Under the pieces are notes generated by a model, which was given only the letters and a program-made list of their open reading frames with translations, was not told where the DNA came from and did no database searches. DNA of 64,000 nucleotides from Gambelia wislizenii (taxonomy: Eukaryota; Chordata; Lepidosauria; Squamata; Crotaphytidae), in the NCBI GenBank assembly GCA_030847615.1, contig JAUMIR010000003.1:55351001-55415000 (forward strand). Reading direction: 5' to 3'. Within the stretch, counting starts at the first letter, position 1. The number at the start of each line of letters is the position of its first letter. A program made the position numbers and the translations under genes. Below, piece after piece: positions 43,855-54,162 of this stretch.

Positions 43855-44624
43855 ATGACTGGTAGCAAGAGACCAATTGACAGATCTATCTCTGAATACT
43901 GCCTGATCACAAAGGGGAGGGAAATGACTCCGGGCCTCAGCAGCAGAGAAAACAACAAGCCTGTTGACCAGGAAGACATAATGGCACCTGCAGCTAACAA
44001 GGCAAGCAGGGGAGGAGGTGGCAAAGGTGAAGAAGGGGGAGGGGAAAAGACCCCACCAAAGCTAAATGACCAGCAGCTGCCAGAACAATTTGAGAGGCTA
44101 TGACAGAAGATTGTCTCAGACCTGCAAAGAGATTGGTCTGCAGCCCTTGCCCCCCTGCAAACCACTATCAAAGAACTTACAGGAACAATTTCTGAAGTTG
44201 CTGAAACAGCTGCAGAGGCCCATAAAATGGGGCAAAACCACAAGTACTGTACCTTGAGGAAGCACACAAATCCCTAGCAAACAAGCTGAAAGATTTGGAA
44301 AATTGGGGGAGGAGGGTGCATATTAGATTTCGCGGTTTTGTGGAAGACATGGAGGGGAAAGACATCCTGACCTTCTTTGTGGGCTGGATTAATAAACATT
44401 GCCCCAACGGCACCATTACTGCAACAGATATAGAATGTGTCCACAGAGCACTGGGACCTCCACCCAGTCTGAACAAGCCTCCTCAAGACATATTTGCTCA
44501 GTTTGCCCACTTCTCTGTAAAAGCTTGCATATTTGACCTCCTTTCAAAGCAAGCGCCAATACTGCACAATGCAACTCAAATAGCAATCTATCACAATCTG
44601 GCCCCAGAAACCCTACACAAGTGA
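43855..44624 (+). pseudogene. L1 ORF1 (RNA-binding chaperone), broken
   Basis: N-terminal charged region with a Gly/Lys/Glu-rich stretch (about 43,990-44,060). Then a helical part (KIVSDLQRDW...LAPLQTTIKELTGTISEV), a coiled-coil end (SLANKLKDLENWG, about 44,270-44,305), the RRM-like VHIRFRGFVEDMEGKD (44,318-44,365) and a C-terminal domain (DIECVHRALGPPP, about 44,430; AIYHNLAPETLHK, 44,584-44,622). A TGA at 44,101-44,103 and a frameshift near 44,250 interrupt it. Co-linear with the minus-strand ORF1 at 42.1-43.1 kb. Confidence 0.83.
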
Positions 44625-45590
44625 AATCTCCTTAAACCACTGCATCAATTTTACAAAAGGAGAAGATAGGCTACAAATGGGGCTTCCCATTCAAATTAAT
44701 AATCTTTCATAATAATAAAACTATGATTGTGACTACAAGATCCCAGCTTCTGGACATACTGCTAGCCATAGACATTCCTGTACCCAAAACCTTGGAACAG
44801 GAGATATGACATGAAGAGGACACTGCTGCGCAGAAGACCCACATGCCTGACACCAACACATGGACCCTAGTCTCTAGACACAAGAAGAAAGGCTTCACAC
44901 CTCAAAAGGACTAACAGGAGCCAGAACACTAGCGCTCCATAAACACAGCAACAACTGGAACAACAGGTCCACAAAGAGCTAATGGCAGCGCTCCACACCG
45001 CTAGTCAAGACAGAAACATATTTTGAAACCGGGTCCTCTGCAGACTTCAACAGACTTTCCATTGAAACACCCACACCCACTGAGCCTTCTGTTGTTGCCT
45101 AAGCTGACTGATAAGTATCTGCCCGCTATGCACTATCTGGTCTGGGTGGGTGCGGCACGGCCACAGGCCCTGGTGGAACACCATGGGCTGTGGTTCTATG
45201 CTGCATAACACTCAGAAACAGGTTGGTAGTTCAAGGACACACTTAATACTGTCAATACAAAGAGGCCTTAACAGTCTTTTTTGCTCTAGATTGTCCCCCA
45301 AATATGGTTCCCCTGGGAAGGCTGGGGATGTCACCCCAACCCGAAGCTCCATGCAATGCATGGGCCTTCTTGCCTAGGTGTTTGAATGTTCAGGGGTCAT
45401 TGTTGATGTTGTTGATGTTTTTAATTGTTATCTTGTTTAACTCTCCTCTCAAAAACCCTGAAAGGATTTTAAAAAATCATTGTATGGTTGCTCTCTATTT
45501 GCAAGTGCATTCTCTCTCACCATCCATGATTGTTGCCTTCAGCCTATTCATTCAGCAACAAACGCAAAAGCAACTTCTATCTAATTAGAC
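44625..45590 (+). other. L1 ORF1 remnant and inter-ORF region
   Basis: From 44,625 to about 44,900 faint continuation of ORF1 can be followed in broken frames (a GLPIQI-like stretch near 44,680). The remainder up to ORF2 at 45,591 is non-coding spacer, about 0.7 kb. Confidence 0.5.
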
Positions 45591-48500
45591 ATGTCTACCC
45601 TCAAATTTCTCTCTTTCAATGTCAGAGGACTAGGATCACCAGTTAAGAGAGCTAGGATATTAAAACAGCTGAAACCTCTCCACCCGAACATCATTTTTCT
45701 ACAGGAGACGGACAACAAATCACCCATCCCGGTGTTTCCAAAATCCCAATTCAGACAACGATTCGTGGCTGGAGGTAATGGAAAGGTGAGAGGGGATGCA
45801 ATAATATTTGATAAAGAAATCCCATTGATCCCGCAGAAAATTTATAAAGATTCTAGAGGTAGATTTGTAATAGTACAGGGCACTCTCATGAACAAGGAAG
45901 TTACCCTAGCCAGTTTCTATGCACCAAACTCTAACCAAACCCAATTCCTGACATTTTTCCTGGAATCTCTGGAACAGATGACAAAGGGCAAAGTGATAAT
46001 TGCAGGGGACGCTAATGCAGTTCTCAATCCTTATATGGATAAATCTTCTTATAAGTCACTCAAACCCCACTCAATACCACAAATTCCTCTGAAAGATCTT
46101 AAAAGACTAAACTTAGTTGACCCATGGCAGTTGCTTAATTACCACAACCTGAGATTACTCAGTCTCCAAAGTACATAACTCCTACTTTGTCTCCAAAGTA
46201 CATAACTCCTACTCAAGGCTTGACTACTTCTTTGTTGACAAGATGACCATGTCCCACATCAAAAAAGTCACAATCCACCCAGCCCTCCACTCAGACCATA
46301 CTCCACTTACCATGGACTGGTCTTTGACAGAAGCAACACAATCAACTAAAATATGGAGCTTTAACTCCTATTTACTAAATAATGAACCATTAAGAATACA
46401 CATACAACAGGCAATTAAACACTTTTACCAAGAGAATAAAACAGATGACACTACAGAATCACTACTCTGGGACACTCTAAAGGTCGTCTTACCTGGCCTC
46501 CTGATACAGGAGGGAGCAAAACAGAAAAAAATAAAAGAGATGCGAAGACACTCTTTGTTAAGTGAATTAACTAAATTAACCCAAAATCACATGATTGACC
46601 AAGACAAGCAGACACTAGTTTAATTGATGAAAATAAAATCTGAATTAGAGGAATTAGATTTTAAAAGCATCCATATTGCCACCCAATATTCAAAGGCACA
46701 CTACTATCAGCATGGAAATAAAAACTCAAAATTATTGGCATGCCTAGTTAAGAAGAAAGCTGAAAAAAGAACCACCTCACAGATTAAAAACCTCAATGGG
46801 ACTACTGTAACTAAAACCATGGACATACTCCCCAGATTTTGCACATTCTATAAAGAGTTATACACTTCGGAGTGCCCTCAATCCCTAGATCTTACCCAAT
46901 TCTTAGACTCACTAAAAATCCCAAAACTTACAGAACAAACAAAGCAGCTCTAAATTCCACAAACACCATACAAGAAATTGAACAAACTATTACTCAATTG
47001 AAACTGGGACGGGTGCCAGGGCCCGACGGATTTTCCACTAATTCTATACACAACTCAAAACAGAACTTACCCCACACTTACGCAACCTGTATAATGAGCT
47101 CCTCCGCAATGGTCTGCACCTATGCAGCTCGAAGAGATCACAGATCATCCCGATCCCCAAGACAGAGGATGACACACCTGTCATCACCGCCTTCAGACCA
47201 ATTGCCCTGATCAACTCTGACCTTAAAATAATGACCTCAATCTTTTCAAAACACCTGAATGCTTTCATCACTGATTACATACATTCCAACCAAAAAGGCT
47301 TTATGCCTGGCCGGCAGCTAGCCAATGCCATCAGAAGAACACTAAATATAATGCACTTTTTCAACAAAAGGCACATACCCCTGGTTTTGATATCACTAGA
47401 CGCATTGAAAACCTTTGATTGGTTGGAATGGCCATACCTAGTTGGACTGGTCCAAAAAATGAATATGGGACGCCAATTCGTAACATTTCACCAAAATCTG
47501 TACTCCAATTCTGAAGCAAAGATCTGTGCTAACAAAGTAGATTCCCAAACATTCGAACTTCATCGGGGAACCAAGCAGGGGTGCCCATTGTCCCCTCTAT
47601 TATTCGCAATAGCCATAGAGCCCCTTGCAGAACAAATAAGGATGTCACACCAAATTGAAGGCCCTGTGATTCACCAACAAATGCACAAAATCGGACTTTT
47701 TGCGGATGACATTTTACTCTATATCACGAACATGACATTTGCATTTCCTGCTCTCCAAAAGATACTGAACAAATTTGACACATACACAGGTTTCAGAGTA
47801 AACATGCAAAGATCAAAACTACTATGCCCAAATACCCCACACTCAACACAACACAAATGGCAACAGCTGACTAAATTACATCTACAACCCTCTGGATTCA
47901 AATATCTAGGGGATACTAATCACCAAAGACATAGTTCAACTGTTGCCACAGAACTATAAACAACTCACAACCTGGATAAAGCAAAAAATAAAGCAATGGA
48001 CCACATTTAACCTATCCCTCTTGGGACGGATAGTGATACTAAAAATGTTTGTACTTCTATGACTTCTATTCCTATTTTTCACAATCCCTCTTGAACCCCC
48101 TTTGACATACTTCAACATTTGGAAAAAAACTATTCCACACTCATTTTAAACACTAAAAAATCAAGATTTCCAAAAGGTATTTTATATCAGAAACTCCAAA
48201 CAGGGGGGTTGGGTATTCCAAATTTGCCATATTACTTTATGGCTGCTCAGCTTATGCATCTGGTCCAGATATTCAAGAGAAATCCTCAAACTAACTGGAT
48301 TGAGACAGAATTAAACCTGAAAGACCCAAAACACATGGAAATGTACTTCTCTAACTTTCCCTACCCTCAAATTAAAAAAAAAATTATAGAGAATCCTTTC
48401 TCACAAATGTCTTTATGAGTTTGGAAACAGTGGAGTCACAAAATGATGCCCCATCCATCCCTTCCTGACCCATCCCAATTTTGGGGGGGATGATCAAATA

Positions 48501-49389
48501 CACAACTTACCTAGATTGGGACAAGAAAGGGATATATATGATATCTGATCTATATAATAAAAATGTTCCTATAACCAAAGAAGAACTCATAAAGGATTTG
48601 GACCCCATTCAGCCCACTTGGATACAACTTACACAAATTGTGCATTTCTTATCCCACATACAACATCAGGGCTTCACCCGTAGACCTCTAACGAAATTTG
48701 AAAACTTATGTATGCCCTTTACCAATCAGGTCAAGGGCCACATGACAATTATATACAACTTCATGATAGGAACCACAATGATGGAGACCATTCAATTCAA
48801 ATGGGCCTGAGAAACTGAGGTAGTGCACCCCTTAAGCGATCTGGACTGGTCAAACATCTGGAAATCCCCAACATTTCAGAAAAGTCCAGTCATAATACAA
48901 GAAAACACACTTAAGGTGGTTTATAAGTGGTATTTGACAACCCACAGATTGGCTCAAATCACCAAAAGTAGTAATCCCAATTGGTGGAGGGGTTGCAAGG
49001 ACAAAGGCACATATCTCCACATGTGGTTTCATTGCCCTTTGGTCCAGAAGTTCTGGTCTGAAATACTTAGGCTGATTTCTCAGATCATGAAACAAACCAT
49101 TTCCATAACCCCTAGTATAACACTTCTCTCTCTTTTCACTGATCAAAATACCCCAGTGAAACACAGAGACCTGATACGAATTTTGTTGGCAATAACAAGA
49201 CTAGAAATTGCGCAAAATTGGAAAACAGGAGATTTTACGATAGGAAAATGATGGAAGAGGTTCTGGGATATTTGGTTGATGGAAAAGCTTAAGGAACAAA
49301 CTAAGATATCTCAAGGATACCCCATAAAGATACCCTTTGCAGAAGAATGGCTTCCGATGATTGATTACATAAACTGCAATATAGCCTAG
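45591..49389 (+). pseudogene. L1 ORF2 (endonuclease and reverse transcriptase), broken
   Basis: The start is MSTLKFLSFNVRGLGS at 45,591. Endonuclease motifs: NIIFLQETD (45,689), SFYAPNSNQ (45,914), IIAGDANAV (45,997), then, after a 27-bp tandem duplication (46,162-46,213), LHSDHTPLTMDW (46,288). RT motifs: RVPGPDGF (about 47,010), QKGFMPGRQLANAIRR (47,289), VLISLDALKTFDWLEW (about 47,385), GTKQGCPLSPLLFAIAI (about 47,569) and an intact LFADDILLY (47,695-47,721). The C-terminus has WWRGCKDKGTYLHMWFHCP (48,983-49,040), an L1-type Cys/His region. Breaks occur near 46,178, 46,622, 46,953, 47,100, 47,900, 48,417, 48,810 and 49,250. Confidence 0.85.
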
Positions 49390-49715
49390 GAGGCCTCACC
49401 TGCCAATCATGAGAAGTTGTGGAATGATGTCCTAACTGAATGAAATAGAAACCCTTTCAAAGACCATTACATAACTACATTGCATAAAACTGCCTACCTC
49501 TATTTTCATGACCAAGCAGAACTGTTTACTAAGGAGAGTATATTTAATTTGTTCTATGTATAATGGATTATTTTTTCCTTTCTTTTCTTCTGTTTCTCCT
49601 TTTTGTGTATAAAAATACTATTACTGTCTGACATTTTGTAGTGACTTGTAACTACAAAATGGACATGTTCAATTGTATTCTACTGTTTTTTGAGAAATAA
49701 AAAGGAATTATATAT

Positions 49716-50115
49716 CTGCAACCTCCCAGAGGGCCTTTTCGGTAATCGCCCCCAAATTGTGGAATGACCTGCCGAATGAGATCCGTCAGATAACAAGCCT
49801 GAGTGGCTTTAAAAAAGCACTAAAGACGGATCTCTTTCGGCAGGCCTTTCCTAATTAGATCCCGGCCTCAGGGGATCCTGGCCTCTTCTATGCTGCTGGC
49901 CATTTATTATATTTATTGTATTTATAGTTTTAAAAGTGATTTTAGATTAGTTGTTTTAATTTATATTTGTTTAATGTTTTTTTATGGGGGAGGGTGGGAG
50001 TGGGGGTGTTTAGGGATTTTATTTGTATTGTATTTTAAATTTTGTAAGCCGCCCCGATTGTTTTAACAGAGGGGCGGGGTATAAATTATTATTATTATTA
50101 TTATTATTATTAAAA
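49716..50115 (+). mobile_element. L2 3' end attached to the L1
   Basis: Encodes, unbroken, ATSQRAFSVIAPKLWNDLP then SGFKKALKTDLFRQAFPN and a stop at about 49,857, followed by the 3' UTR with the GGGGCGGGGTATAAATTATT block and (ATT)n. The intact reading frame and closeness to the L2 tail inside the chromovirus suggest a younger L2 subfamily than the surrounding old L2. Confidence 0.85.
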
Positions 50116-50131
50116 GAAAAGCCTCTCTCTC

Positions 50132-50510
50132 CAAATAAATTGGCCAAAGAATAGTGCCAGCTGCTGTGTGCCTCCCTCCTCTGTCTCCTGCCAGTGAGAG
50201 CAACACATTTTGTGAGGATATGGGATAGGACCTTCTCTGCTGTGGTACCCTGGTTGTGGAATGTCCTCCTGTTGGAGGTGCCAACACTGGTTTGTTTCTG
50301 GTACCAGCTTAAGACATAGCTTTTTACCAATGTCTTGTGAGTCTAGTAACGTTGTCCAAGTGTGTGCAAATTTTAGACTGTTTCAACCTGTTAAAAAAAT
50401 TAATCATTACAATGTTTAGTATATTAGTAGACTTTAAATTCTCCTCATTGTTTAAAATTTAAATTGTTTTAAATTGATTTATTCATATGCTGCCCTGAGG
50501 TCCTGTGATA
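50132..50510 (+). mobile_element. Old L2 copy, segment 4 (C-terminus and 3' end)
   Basis: Continues segment 3. Frames read NTFCEDMG, DLLCCGTLVVECPP (about 50,200-50,280), then a YQLKT-LFTNVL ending and an AT-rich 3' UTR finishing GCTGCCCTGAGGTCCTGTGA. The same order occurs in the L2 at 7.44 kb. Strongly decayed. Confidence 0.75.
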
Positions 50511-52395
50511 GAGAGGAAGACACACATGTTTAAACAAACGGACAAACAAGCAAACTCAATTATGCTAAAGCACAAAAGGGTGTGGTGTGTAGAAGCCAAA
50601 CAGGCAAAGTGTGATATGTTAAGGAAAATGCAACATGGGACATACAGTGAAAGAAATAAAATATGTATGTGAAAGTCACAATGACTAAGCAAGAGCAATT
50701 ATGAAGCTACACAGGTGAAACTGCTAATGTAATCTAGAAGTCCTGAGAGCCAAGGACAGAGGTACTGAATGCAGAATGGAAACACCTGAGAATCATTAAG
50801 TGTACAAGGTGAAATGCTGAAATACATGGGTTGGTCTTAAGTATGGGTGGAACTACGTGGACCAATCAGAATGGAAGTACACACCCACTGGGTGGAAACT
50901 AACTAGTGGGTGGTGATAAACAATGGCTATAAAATTGCAATGTTTGCCAATGTATTGTGGTTGAGTAGAGGTGGAGTAGTTTGGAGATATTGTGGAGTAG
51001 TGTGTAGAGATTGTGATTTGTTGACCATATAGTATATTTATATAGAAGAATAAAGTAGGTTTTATATAAACTACTGAGTTGCCTGAGTGAATCCTGGAGA
51101 CGTTTTGGAGACACCTGGAGAAGAGTGAGAAGGCTTGGAGAGTTTGTCAGGATCTTCAGCCTATTCTCTGAAACTCTGCTGCTTTGGAGGGAAAGCATTA
51201 ACCACTGATCTAAGCTGGTCGGCTCTGCTGCATAACAAGGTGGTGAGTTTGAGCCAGAGGTGAAGAGCTACAACTCCCATCATCCCTGACATGATAAAGG
51301 GAAACAATTTAATTTGATAACCAATTATAACTATGATGTTTTGATTCATAGGTTTTCTGTTTTGAATGCTCATGTAAATCTATGGGGCAGGCCATAATGT
51401 TTTCTTCACACTACCTCATGTTGAGGATGTGCCTTTTTTCCTTTTCTTTTTGAGCCTGTACACTGCCATTGTTTCCATGATACAGTTTCTGAACAATTTA
51501 CTCCCCTCCACCATTACGGGGTCTTCTTACAGGGAATAATCACGTATGTCATCCCAGAAATTTGAGATCAGTTGATAACTTGGCAAAGAGCCAATCAGAT
51601 TTATCTAAGTGCTGACAACACTGAGGCAAATGAATCAGAAAACGTTGTACAAACTTTTCATGGATGTTTTGAACAATAAAGATATAATGCCAGGAAGGCA
51701 TTTTACTACTGTTGCTGCTTGTGTTTTATCCCAGCTTCATGACAGACACTAACTACAGCACTGCTGTAAAGAGAATGGAGCTGAGGGAGCCATAGTCTTC
51801 TATCTCTCCCTACATGTGGTAGCAACAACTGCAACATTGGATTCAGAGTTATTTATGAGGGAAATAATGATTAATTGGCCAGTTGGGATTTGCAAATTGA
51901 TTTCTAAAGTGTGTACAACTATCCAATTTTGGCCTTTACTTCAGATAGTTGTGGTAGAAAACCACATGAAGTCTCTGAAGCTTCAGTTCAAAAGCACGAT
52001 TACACCAAAGGAACTGGATTGAATGTGACTGCCACATTGGTTTTAGACTGTTGAACTGGTACATTAGCCAGTAATGTTGAAATGATATCAGTAGCATGAC
52101 AAACATAACAGTATTAGATCTTGAATTGGCAGAATGGTTGGTATGGTTTCTAGCTAGTGGCTGATGTACCAAGTTTTATGAGCAAGCTGACCAACTCCTT
52201 GACCTAAATAGTAGACCTAAATAGTAGACCTAAATCACACTAATTTCATTGGAGGAGGTGAGGTGGCAAAATCATGTTGGCCATAATTTACCTTATTTTG
52301 GCTAAGTCATGTCTTTCAGTGATGCTTTGCTAGCACCAATCCTTAGTTTGACTTCAAGATTCAAGAGTTGAGAAACTAGAGTTTGGTGGAGCACC

Positions 52396-52427
<32 letters not shown>

Positions 52428-53116
52428 AGTCTGTGTAAACCTTTGAAACCTAAGAAGGTCAGAGACATTTACTTAGTGCCTAAATCTACTTTCATCTGCA
52501 TGTGCCTAAACAAGGATCCAATCGACTTACTTAGCTTCTGAATCTGGCTGTAGTTCATAACAGTGGAATGTAGTTCGTAACAGACATGCATATGAATGCA
52601 TTATTAAATGACCTTGGTGAAGAAGATATGTTATTCCTAGAGTCCTTTGATTAGTGTATAGCCTCCAGAGTGTCTTGAATCAAGACCAGAAAGTCTAAGC
52701 TCACTCCCTGTTGCTTTGGTGATCTTTAAAGATTCTACCCACTCAGCTGTTGAACTTGGCTCTGTGTAACATTTTGTACTTCATATATCTCACGGTCCTT
52801 TATAAAAGAATGAGTAGTTACTAGTAGGACAGCAACTGGGGACCAAACAAGGTAGCCATTATTTATTCCTCCATCGGTCATGTGCACTGCAGTCTGAGTC
52901 TTTTGAAGCAGCAACACACCTTCCTAACAAGAGAATCTTGGACTGGACACCTAGATTTCCTCCTTTCTCCAACTGGAAATTGCAGTATGTCTAACTTTCA
53001 ACATGGCAGAAAGAGAGAACTGAAATTTCTCATTTACATTCCAATTCAACAAGGGTGTCATTGTATTAATTTATTTTAACACTTTTCTGTTGCCCATTGA
53101 TGTGGGGGATAAAAAC
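50511..53116. other. Anonymous DNA, about 2.6 kb
   Basis: No gene recognised. Small items: an ACTCCCATCATCCCT motif near 51,274, a 13-bp unit (GTAGACCTAAATA) about 2.5 times in tandem at about 52,200-52,235, and an (AT)n run at about 52,398-52,424. Confidence 0.4.
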
Positions 53117-53130
53117 CATGGTCATATATA

Positions 53131-53863
53131 GATTTTCCTTGGTTTTTTTCTGGGCTGTGAGGCTGTGTTCTTGAAGAGTTTACTTCTGACGTTTCGCCTG
53201 CATCTGTGGCTGGCATCTTCAGAGAACACAGTGTGCAAACATGAATCAAGGAACATGAGAGACACTGCAGACTGGGCCAGCCAGAAAAATCAGCAGTAGC
53301 AGAACATGTTATAAACCAACCTGGACACAAAATGTAGCAGAACATGTTACAAACCAACCTGGACACAAAAACACAGAAATTCTGGACCAGGCCAACAACT
53401 ATCATGTCAAAATGCACAGAGAAGCTATTGAAACCCACAAACACGTGGACAACTTCAACAGGAAAGAAGAAACCCTAAAAGTAAACAAAATCTGGCTTCC
53501 AGTTTTGAAAAAACAATAGAATCAAAACTCAACACTTGCAAATGAATTCCACCCAGGGACAGGGGGATTTCCAGCAGATAATGGGCCATCAACCAACCAT
53601 TAGCCAAACAGACACTAATCCTCCTTGCATATCTACACCCAGAAACTAACCGTTCAAATACACAAATTTACATATCCTCCCCAACAGGGGTTCACAGTAT
53701 ATAACACCCCCCGCCACACTCCTATCCAGCCATTCTCTGAAGATGCCAGCCATAGATGCAGATGAAACATCAGAAGTAAACTCTTCCAGAACACACCTCA
53801 CAGCCTGGGGGAAAAAAAACAAGGAAAATCTATGGATGCTGGCTGTGAAAGCCTTCGGCTTCA
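53131..53863 (+). mobile_element. Penelope-like element, 3' part with inverted terminal arms
   Basis: Inverted arms at about 53,149-53,225 and 53,734-53,812 (CATCTGTGGCTGGCATCTTC facing its inverse) surround the end of a Penelope-like ORF. An imperfect 14-bp duplication (CATGGTCATATATA/CATAGTCATGTATG) flanks it at 53,117-53,130 and 53,864-53,877. Terminal repeats in direct or inverted order are a known feature of Penelope elements. The reverse transcriptase is missing. Confidence 0.8.
53290..53520 (+). pseudogene. GIY-YIG endonuclease C-terminus of a Penelope-like element
   Basis: GIY-YIG endonucleases cut the target for Penelope insertion. Visible: VAEHVINQPGHK, then HREAIETHKHVDNFNR (about 53,413-53,460) and NKIWLPVLKK before a stop at about 53,518. 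The catalytic glutamate of EAIE and the FNR motif are kept. A 37-38-bp tandem duplication (about 53,296-53,333 and 53,334-53,370) repeats VAEHV-NQPGHK and adds a stop. The GIY and YIG motifs themselves are absent, lost by truncation. Confidence 0.75.
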
Positions 53864-54162
53864 CATAGTCATGTATGCTCAGGAGAAATTGCAAATGGAG
53901 GTTCTCACACAATGTATGCACATTTCATAACTAAAGGCCTAATGGGGCTTGTGAACCCCCAAAGTGCTACACTAACACATAAGCTATTAACACTGAGAAA
54001 TAAAGGAAGGCATTTTGCTAAAGGGACATGCTGCAAACAGCTAGAAATTCTCTATCAAAGACCCAGAAAGGTTCAAGTTAGTCAAATTACAGTTGGGATA
54101 TTATTTGATTAACTTTTCAAAATTTGCACATGTCTTCATCGATGCAGTATAGAATCATAGAA

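Larger units (their letters stand above)
43731..50115 (+). mobile_element. Composite insertion: full-length L1 fused to an L2 3' end
   Basis: A single 15-bp target duplication with one mismatch (43,716-43,730; 50,117-50,131) encloses two joined elements. The first is a full-length plus-strand L1 (43,731 to about 49,715, 5' end GGGGAGGGGCATGTCCAGAC, AATAAA at 49,696). The second is a 400-bp L2 3' end (49,716-50,115) closing in (ATT)n. No duplication separates the L1 from the L2. Either L1 read-through carried a downstream L2 end (3' transduction) or reverse transcription switched templates. The target CTAAAAAG resembles an L1 endonuclease site, but there is no clear poly(A) at the end. Confidence 0.7.
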
